Shown piece after piece: positions 57,495-64,000 of a stretch of 64,000 nt of DNA. A program made the translations under genes and the position numbers. The first letter of the stretch is position 1, and each line of letters opens with the position of its first letter. Source of the stretch: Lactifluus volemus (Eukaryota > Basidiomycota > Agaricomycetes > Russulales > Russulaceae). The notes beneath the pieces are model-generated. The model had not been told where the DNA came from, made no database searches, and was given only the letters and a program-made list of their open reading frames with translations. The stretch lies in the NCBI GenBank assembly GCA_022376515.1, contig WTXI01000056.1, positions 62,001-126,000 on the forward strand, given 5' to 3'.

Positions 57495-58599
57495 TCTCGA
57501 GCATTAGGAAGTCTGTAGTGGTTTAGATTAGATGAATAGATATGATTTGGACTTGAAAACCCCTTAAGAGCACTACACAACTGAACCAGCCAAAACTGCG
57601 ATTCTTTATTGTGAATACTTCGTAAAAGGGTAAGTCTGCCTTCCATCAGGGAAGGCAGGCGACATAAATACATGTTCTACTACCCTAGATCTACAATGAT
57701 CTTAGTCCGATCTGTCGCGATCAAGAGGATCGCGACGTGTTTCACTTACTTATGAAACATCTTTGTAATCGCGCGGTTTTCACGCGCCTCAGTGATCTAG
57801 GGTACTTAATATATTTGTTGCAGGTCGCCCCATTGGGGTGCACTACTATAATCAATGTGCAGCGCTCGCAGGGTGTCGCAGCGTTGCTTAATTGCTTGTT
57901 ATCTAGGCGGACCGGGCCGGCTGTGTCATTTGGCGCGAGACGCGACTAAGCTCTCGGATCGGACCGCCCCGTGCCATTGGCACGACAATCTTTAAAAGCG
58001 ATATCCTTTATCGCTTTGTCATATATCAATAAGATCTTAGATCATGTTTCATATGAGGCACTCTTGTTTCAGTGTGCATAGGAATTTATATCTTAATTGT
58101 GAGGCCTGACTACCTCACGTTCATATTCTCTCTGGCTCAAGCTCGGTATGAGCTCGAGCCGGTCCGGGGGAGCCGCTCACGCGACTTCTGACAGGCTGAC
58201 GCGTCATGCGACGCCAGCCTCGAGCTGGCCCGTGTTATACAGATTGCTTAGGATCTTCGATCCTAAGCAGTACTTTATCTCAATGCTTCACACGGGTATT
58301 TAATAGATCAGATGTGACTTTAGTTAGTATGGCGTCCATTTGGGGCGCCTTACAGGCATCTGATCTTTGCGTTGTCGAGGTCCATGCAATTACATCCGTG
58401 GTGGCTATGATACCTATGACGCCCAGTGAAGGGGATTGTTGCAGGCAGTTTTTTGTGGTCGAGAAACCGGGTTTGGATGTATTGGTTATGGGAGAGGGCA
58501 GTGAGGAGGCTATCGAAGAATAGTAGCTACATTGTGCATAGTGTACTACATGTATCGCGACTTAGTATGAAATCCACAGATGCACACATCGCGTGCACG
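57495..58599. other. Gene-free stretch between transposase and LTR, with many small hairpins
   Basis: No supported gene. The sequence alternates AT-rich spacers with short GC-rich palindromes (listed separately). The minor frames (57737-57949, 58206-58523) lack any recognisable feature. Confidence 0.5.
57637..58269. repeat. Cluster of at least seven short GC-rich hairpins, mostly with 5-base loops
   Basis: Stem/loop sizes: 57637-57659 (9/5), 57715-57737 (9/5), 57971-57983 (6/1), 57995-58017 (9/5), 58134-58160 (11 with one mismatch/5), 58213-58229 (6/5) and 58245-58269 (11/3). The stems are unrelated in sequence, but the geometry recurs. Such GC-rich hairpins in AT-rich spacers are known from fungal mitochondrial intergenic DNA, so a nuclear copy of mitochondrial DNA is one explanation; a structured element end is another. 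Confidence 0.7.
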
Positions 58600-59081
58600 T
58601 GTCACGGTAACGTGACGTGACGGTCACAGGTGACCCTGACTCATCATTTTCCTTCTCCTACTCATCGATACGTTGGACGATTCTCCCACCTTCTGTCAGT
58701 TTCCGTAACATTCCGGTTGATTCCACATGTTCCTACACATTTACAGGGACACCCCTGAACATTCTAGTACGATCCGTTGTTCGAGTATATATATCCCTTG
58801 TACCTCTGAGATGGGCCTTAAGCTCGTTCTCCTGTAGAACTCAGGTAGTCGGTACAGCGAGCAATACAAGTGGCTTTCCCGCCTTCCCTTCTCCTTCCCC
58901 TCTGAAAGACTGCTTCCTCTTTTGAGCGAAGCCTCTGAAGACTTGTGTGGACCACGCCACAGCCAAAGTCTTCTACTCTTAGACTAGACCTTCGCGCCTT
59001 AGTCCCTGCGGCCGCTTCGTCGTTCCGCTTAGTCAACACAACTCAGAACCGAAACCACGCCACGGTGACCTGACCGTGACA
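58600..59081 (+). repeat. 5' LTR, 482 bp
   Basis: It starts TGTCACGGT and ends ACCGTGACA, a perfect 9-bp inverted terminus with canonical TG...CA ends. It is followed immediately by the primer-binding site and lies 34 bp before gag. The matching 3' LTR is not in the window. Confidence 0.85.
58786..58794 (+). promoter_or_regulatory. TATA box of the LTR promoter
   Basis: The run tatatatat lies ~34 bases upstream of 58820, where self-priming complementarity places the transcript start. Confidence 0.6.
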
Positions 59082-59083
59082 TT

Positions 59084-59094
59084 AGAACGAGCTT
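59084..59094 (+). other. Primer-binding site, self-priming type
   Basis: The 11 bases agaacgagctt are the exact complement of 58820-58830 in the LTR, and the pairing stops on both sides. No TGG start complementary to a tRNA CCA end is present at the LTR border. In Tf1/sushi-type chromoviruses the first 11 nt of the transcript fold back on the site just behind the LTR to prime cDNA synthesis. Position and length fit. Confidence 0.7.
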
Positions 59095-59115
59095 TCCCGA
59101 ACGAACAAAAGAAAC

Positions 59116-60753
59116 ATGATGTCGACACCAGTGGCCACCAGTTCCTCAAAGGACTGGAGAAATACATACGAAAACAGCATCGAGCACGAAAGCGACCCCG
59201 CTAAAGTACGATGCCCGTTCCCGGTTAGGCCAGAAATAAACGACACAATTCCAAAAAAATACACAGTAAACATGGAACACATCCTGATGGAAACAGGACA
59301 CGTCCCATGGTCGGGATACTACACATACCATAAACACACGAAGATTGCTCTCTCGAACGCATGGGGCGTATGGTTCGAACTCGAACGACGGGGAAACGAA
59401 GTTGTCGCCATTCGAGTCGCAAGAAACTCATTAAAACTGCTGCATCTCCCGGTGGAGGGACTCGACATGAGAGAACTTATCCGATCGGGGGAACCAATCG
59501 ACATCACGGCCCCCCCCTCACGCACGCAAACACCGTTCCAGACGCCCTACAATCCCCCGAACATTCCCAGAGACGAACCCGAAGAAAGACCCGAACGCGA
59601 CGACGACATGCGCGCGAACGTCGGGCGGTCGACCGATACTGCGCGCGAACCCCCCCGCCACCCTACGAGACGTCCTCGAGGCAACGGCGACGATCCCTAT
59701 GGATTAGACGACATGCTAGACGAACCTATGGGGAAAAACAATGTCAGATTGGAAGGGATTCCCCCAGAAAAGTTCACAGGAGAGAGGGGACAAACTATAC
59801 CCTTTCTGATCAAGTTCAAGAGGTATATGCTGATGAATAACGATGCGGCGATCGCCCGGGACCCCTACAAAAGATCAGCCTTCTTCCTATCACTAATAGG
59901 AGGAACAAAAACGGATGGATGGGTCGAGCGGTCGTACGACTGGCTCGATCGCACCGAGCGCGACCCATCCACCCTTCCCTACGATACCACAGCCTGGGAA
60001 GTCTTGGAAAGTGAATTTAAGCGGTCCTTTGTCGATTATGCAGAGCATGAGAAAGCCCAAGATGAAATCCGAAGACTTAAAATGACAAATGAAAATGTCG
60101 ACCAATACATCGCGGACTTCGAGCGATTGGGCCACCGCGCGGGCCTGGATCTCGATGATCCGATGGCGCTGCGCCTCTTTGCTCGCGGTCTTCCCGTTGG
60201 ACTTGCGGACTCTTGCATCGATATCGAAAACCTGGAAACGTTCGAGCAGTGGACGAAGGCAGCGCAAAGGCACCATCGAAACTGGCTGCGGAAACGCGCC
60301 ATCCATTCGAATTACGGCGGAACAAACAACCGACAACAGAACCAAAAAGGAAATCAAGGTAGCAACAGCTTTTATTGGCGCAGGCCTCAACAAAACCAGA
60401 ATAACAATTCCTCCTCTCATTCGCGCTGGCAGGCGAAGGATCCAAACGCAATGGATACATCCGCAGTCGCCAGGAAGGCTACTACCGATGCTGAAAAAGA
60501 ACAGCATCGGAAAGAGGGACGTTGTTTCGAATGCAGCCAACAAGGCCACCTCGCACGAAACTGCCCGAATAGGAAACCGCGCGTCCGGGCCGCCGATGCC
60601 GGAATCGAAAAATCAACCACACCCGAAGAACAGAAGACCTACACCCCTGCCGAAGCAGCTGCCTTCATAAAGAAATTCTCGGATGAAGAAAGGGAGGAAT
60701 TCGTGAAAAGCCTGCAAGCTTTGGGAGAGGATGCGGGTTTTCAAGCGGCCTGA
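59116..60753 (+). CDS. Gag polyprotein of the chromovirus, 545 aa
   Basis: The frame opens at the ATG 59116, the first suitable ATG after the primer-binding site, and runs to TGA at 60751-60753. The N-terminal ~170 residues are Thr/Pro- and charge-rich. The capsid-like region (~235-400) has the gag core pattern with AWEVLESEFKRSF and LFARGLP. Residues ~470-483 form a CCHC zinc knuckle (CFECSQQGHLARNC) that would bind element RNA. It forms the particle in which reverse transcription takes place. This frame looks intact, unlike pol. Confidence 0.92.
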   Translation: MMSTPVATSSSKDWRNTYENSIEHESDPAKVRCPFPVRPEINDTIPKKYTVNMEHILMETGHVPWSGYYTYHKHTKIALSNAWGVWFELERRGNEVVAIRVARNSLKLLHLPVEGLDMRELIRSGEPIDITAPPSRTQTPFQTPYNPPNIPRDEPEERPERDDDMRANVGRSTDTAREPPRHPTRRPRGNGDDPYGLDDMLDEPMGKNNVRLEGIPPEKFTGERGQTIPFLIKFKRYMLMNNDAAIARDPYKRSAFFLSLIGGTKTDGWVERSYDWLDRTERDPSTLPYDTTAWEVLESEFKRSFVDYAEHEKAQDEIRRLKMTNENVDQYIADFERLGHRAGLDLDDPMALRLFARGLPVGLADSCIDIENLETFEQWTKAAQRHHRNWLRKRAIHSNYGGTNNRQQNQKGNQGSNSFYWRRPQQNQNNNSSSHSRWQAKDPNAMDTSAVARKATTDAEKEQHRKEGRCFECSQQGHLARNCPNRKPRVRAADAGIEKSTTPEEQKTYTPAEAAAFIKKFSDEEREEFVKSLQALGEDAGFQAA

Positions 60754-61373
60754 ATGCAACAGCTCTCATTCGGGCCTGTAGTACTGACTCTTTGTATACG
60801 GCTAGGAATAAATATATCAAGACTGGATTCTTAATCTATACATCGAGGAAACGAGCTGAAAACCATGCACTCTTGGACACGGGAGCCACAGAATGCTTCA
60901 TACACCCACAACTAGTTAACAAACTAGGACTAAAAGAACGACCCCTGCAACGACCACGAAATGTTCGTAACGTAGATGGAACAATCAATCAAGCGGGAAA
61001 AACGACAACAGGAGTTGAACTAACGGTCAAACTGAATGGGAAGCCATGCGACCACCTATTCTTTGTCACAGACATAGGGGAAGACGACATTATCCTAGGC
61101 TACCCCTTCTTTGAATCGTTCAATCCCACCATTGATTGGGAAAAGGGCCAACTATCCGGAGAAGTCGTCGCCATCACCAAAGGAGAAGAGACCCTGTCTC
61201 CCAGAATAGCAAAAACTACGATGGCTACCCAACTGGCGGTACAGGCTAGGGAAGAAAAAAAACTTGGGACCAGATCGTCCCAAAACAATACCACCAGTAT
61301 GGGAAGGTCTTTCAAGAAGATGCCTCAGAGCGATTCCCAGGACCAAGGAAATGGGACCACGCCATCGACCTAA
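60753..61373 (+). CDS. Pol start: aspartic protease of the chromovirus
   Basis: The frame overlaps the end of gag and is shifted by -1. The catalytic motif LLDTGATECFIH is at 60870-60905 (Asp codon at 60876), and the flap/second-strand motif IILGYPFF is near 61091. The protease would cut the Gag-Pol polyprotein. The frame ends in a TAA at ~61371, past the A8 run at 61254-61261, after which the coding sense continues in another frame. No separate start codon is needed if pol is made by frameshifting from gag; programmed -1 shifting is common in related elements. Confidence 0.82.
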   Translation, partial: NATALIRACSTDSLYTARNKYIKTGFLIYTSRKRAENHALLDTGATECFIHPQLVNKLGLKERPLQRPRNVRNVDGTINQAGKTTTGVELTVKLNGKPCDHLFFVTDIGEDDIILGYPFFESFNPTIDWEKGQLSGEVVAITKGEETLSPRIAKTTMATQLAVQAREEKKLGTRSSQNNTTSMGRSFKKMPQSDSQDQGNGTTPST

Positions 61374-62002
61374 AACCAGATGCCCCCACCTCACTAGACT
61401 GCCGCGTATACCCATTATCCCCTGCTGAGAAGCAAGCACAAAAAGAGTTCATCGCTACGAACCTACGACTAGGAAGAATTCGTAGATCCAAGTCACAATA
61501 TGCTTGTGGCTTCTTCTTCGTAGGGAAAAAGGACGGGAAGTTACGACCAGTACAGGACTATCGGAAACTCAACGAATGGACAATCCCTAACCGTTACCCC
61601 CTTCCCCTGATCACCGATCTCATCCACGACCTGGCGGATAAAAAGTTATTCACCAAGTTTGACGTTCGTTGGGGATACAACAATATCCGACTAAAAGAAG
61701 GTGATGAGTGGAAGGCGGCATTCAAAACCAGTGAAGGACTATTCGAACCTACAGTAATGTTTTTCGGCCTGCGCAACTCCCCAGCTACCTTCCAAACAAT
61801 GATGGACGAAATATTCCGAGACGAGATTCAAGAAGGATGGGTCAAGATTTACATGGACGACATTGTCATTGCAACCACGGATGACGAAGTCCTTCATAGT
61901 CTACGAGTCAACCACATCCTGAACAAACTGGCAAAACACGATCTCTTCCTTAAACCAGAAAAATGCCACTTCATCAAAAAGAAGTTGAGTACTTGGGAGT
62001 AA
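61262..62002 (+). pseudogene. Reverse transcriptase of the chromovirus (frame-shifted segment of pol)
   Basis: Recognisable polymerase blocks: FFVGKKDGKLRPVQDYRKLN, then FTKFDVRWGYNNI (first catalytic Asp), FFGLRNSPATFQ, and YMDD at 61850-61861. The segment is entered by a frame change near 61254-61261 (A8 run) and left near 61985, where the next frame takes over at the KEVEYLG block. The domain is complete in sequence but not in one frame, so the copy is probably dead unless the indels are sequencing errors. Confidence 0.88.
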
Positions 62003-63564
62003 TCATCGGCAATGGCAAGATTCGAATGGACCCCATCAAAGTCAAAGGAATCACTGACTGGCCGACACCCACTACCGTAAAAGAAGTACGCAGCTTCCTC
62101 AGATTCTGCAACTTCTACCGCGCCTTTATTCCCCAGTTCTCCAACATTGCACGACCCCTGAATGACCTCACATGTAAAAACCGACAATGGACGTGGTTGA
62201 CCAAGGAACAAACAGCGTTCGATCGGCTGAAACAAGTCTGTACTGAATCGCCAGTCCTCCGGGCTCCTGATTGGACCAAACGCTTCATCCTGGAAACAGA
62301 CGCTTCTGGCTTCGCCCTAGGAGCTGTCATTGCCCAGGAATTTGAGAATGGAATCCACCCAATTGCGTTCCATAGCCGGACTCTCCTGGACGCCGAAAGA
62401 AACTATGATACCCACGACAAGGAACTAGCTGCGATCATATTCGGGTTTAAATGTGGCCGTCCATTCTTCCTCGGGGCTAAACATGCAGTAGAAGTGAGGA
62501 CGGATCACAAGAACCTTCAATATTTCCGCGAACCACAAAAAGTTACAGGACGACAAGCCCGTTGGCTCACGTTCCTGCAGGACTTCAATTACACCCTCAC
62601 CCATATCCCTGGACACCAAAACACCGTTGCCGACCTCCTATCACGGCGATCGGACCTTAATAAGGGGGTGAATACCGATGAACCACGCATTCTCCTACCA
62701 GACACCCTTTTTTCTGAACCCCAACACGACTCCCTACGTAAAACCTTCCTGGAAGACAACGCAGAACATCGACGATCGATCCTCCGACAAATCCATGACA
62801 GCCCTATTGGTGGACACCCAGGTATCGCCAATACATGGGAGTTAGTCAAACAATCGTACGAAGGGCCTCGACTTCGAGAATTTGTAGAAGAATACGTGAA
62901 AGGGTGTGCCAAATGTCAAGAATCAAAAACGAACCTCCCACGATCGAAAGCACCCCTCCAACGTTTTGATACACATGTAGAAGACGGCCCCTTTCAATAT
63001 GTATCCATGGACCTTATCACAGACTTACCAAAGTCAGAAGGATACGACAGCATCCTGACCATTGTCGACCAGGGATGCTCCAAAGCGGCTAAGTTCATCC
63101 CATGCACGAAAACAATCGACGGACCTGGAGTCGCCAAGGAATATCTTCGCCACCTCGTACCATGGTTTGGTTTACCACGACGGATCATATCAGATCGAGA
63201 TCCACGCTTCACCTCCAACTTCTCTCGTGCAATCTGTAAAGACACAGGGATCCAACAAAATCTATCCACCGCGTTTCACCCACGAACTGATGGACAGACA
63301 GAGCGAATGAACGCGTGGGTAGAGCAATACCTACGACCATGGACCAGTAATCGACCTCATGACTGGGCACGACTGCTCCCCATGGCAGAATTCGCTCACA
63401 ACTCGTGGAAACACGACGTAGCTCGAAAATCACCTCACGAACTCCTCATGGGAGCACACCCCCAAATCAATATTCAACTGATGAAGAGAACGTCCCAGCA
63501 GCGATCGATCGGCTCCGAGAACTCGCAGAAGCCAGACAGTCAGCCCAGGAACGACTTCAGATGA
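61963..63564 (+). pseudogene. RNase H and integrase of the chromovirus (frame-shifted segment of pol)
   Basis: The 533-codon frame starts within the RT thumb (KEVEYLGVIIG). RNase H follows with LETDASGFALGAV, RNYDTHDKELAAI and VRTDHKNLQYF. Integrase has the HHCC zinc-binding start (HDSPIGGHPG...CAKC), then the DDE triad: MDLITDLP (Asp at 63010), SDRDPRF (Asp at 63193) and DGQTERMN (Glu at 63301), with 35 residues between the last two. The frame is lost near 63479 and runs into a stop at 63564. Confidence 0.9.
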
Positions 63565-64000
63565 TACAAAAGGCTAGAGACGACAAGACGCCGCGAAACC
63601 CACGAGGAAAGACGACGGAGAAACTCAAGAAAGGTGATCAAGTGTGGTTAGAAGGAAAGAACCTATCAATCAAAGGCAAACGAAAACTCATGCCCAAAAG
63701 ATACGGACCTTTCACAATCACAGAAGAAGTGACGCCAGTGGCGTTCCGTCTGGACCTCCCAGAATCAATGAAAGTGCATGACGTCTTCCATATCGATCTC
63801 CTATCACCATATAAGGAGACGGAAGCCTATGGCACGCCGTTCACACGACCACCACTGATCATCGATAAGAGCGAAGAAGAATACGAGATCGATGCGATAC
63901 TAGATGTGAAGAAGCAAAAGGGCAGGGGAGGAGGACTTCAATACCTCGTCCACTGGAAAGGATATCCAAACTCCGATAACACATGGGTCAAGCATAAAGA
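63480..64000 (+). pseudogene. Integrase C-terminus and chromodomain start; cut by the window edge
   Basis: In the third frame, the integrase C-terminal region has a QVWLEGKNL patch and FHIDLLSPYKE, as in gypsy GPY/F-type modules. From ~63880 the chromodomain begins (EEYEIDAILDVK, then LQYLVHWKGYPNSDNTW), with the aromatic cage residues expected for histone-tail binding. The window ends inside it. Chromodomains direct chromovirus integration to chromatin. Confidence 0.88.

Larger units (their letters stand above)
58600..64000 (+). mobile_element. Ty3/gypsy-type LTR retrotransposon (chromovirus), 5' part; runs off the right edge
   Basis: Order: 5' LTR, primer-binding site, gag with zinc knuckle, protease, reverse transcriptase, RNase H, integrase and the start of a chromodomain, all on the plus strand. 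RT before integrase defines Ty3/gypsy, and the chromodomain defines a chromovirus. The 3' LTR is outside the window, so age cannot be estimated. Pol is spread over several frames, so this copy looks inactive. Confidence 0.93.

Noticed and set aside
49917..57518. CACTACA at 49917 and TGTAGTG at 57512 as ends of a CACTA transposon
   Set aside because: Only seven bases match, no subterminal similarity was seen, and the interval would include the intact array gene L.

Overview
The window looks like nuclear DNA of a basidiomycete fungus, most likely an Agaricomycete. The evidence is short introns (49-60 nt, GT...AG), a large tandem family of proteins of the DUF6535 type (a membrane-protein family expanded in Basidiomycota), and three mobile-element classes typical of such genomes: an APE-type LINE, a Tnp2/CACTA-type DNA transposase and a Ty3/gypsy chromovirus. 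No rRNA, tRNA or CRISPR was seen.

Layout. 1-464 (minus) is the 5' part of a low-complexity protein that leaves the window. From 1.1 to 53.9 kb lies an array of twelve DUF6535 genes, all on the minus strand, here called A to L. Eight have a complete three- or four-exon model (D, E, F, H, I, J, K, L; 848-1036 aa). B is complete except for its usual start codon. A, C and G are damaged. Two further copies survive only as ~450-bp C-terminal relics (36.5 and 40.9 kb). All share one design: a short variable exon 1, an exon 2 ending inside the first membrane helix (phase-0 intron), then one long exon with three more membrane helices, a conserved helical core ending near a CNIP motif, and a fast-changing Ser/Thr/Pro-rich tail. 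Sequence similarity sorts them into three subfamilies: type 1 (A-E), type 2 (F, G, K and the relics) and type 3 (H, I, J, L). From G to L the array repeats a type 2 plus type 3 gene pair.

Mobile elements cut into the array. Gene A carries a 1.37-kb foldback element, whose left arm in turn carries a 288-bp miniature element. A 4.9-kb LINE with a 15-bp target-site duplication and a poly(A) tail lies between C and D. Right of the array are a broken Tnp2-type transposase gene (54.3-57.5 kb), a 1.1-kb stretch rich in small GC-rich hairpins (57.5-58.6 kb), and the 5' LTR, gag and most of pol of a chromovirus that runs off the right edge. Its primer-binding site is complementary to the predicted start of its own transcript, as in self-priming Tf1/sushi elements.

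The function of DUF6535 proteins is not known. The array's pattern (constant membrane part and core, variable termini, duplication, decay of tails, exon shuffling) resembles a birth-and-death repertoire; any role in recognition or signalling is inference only.
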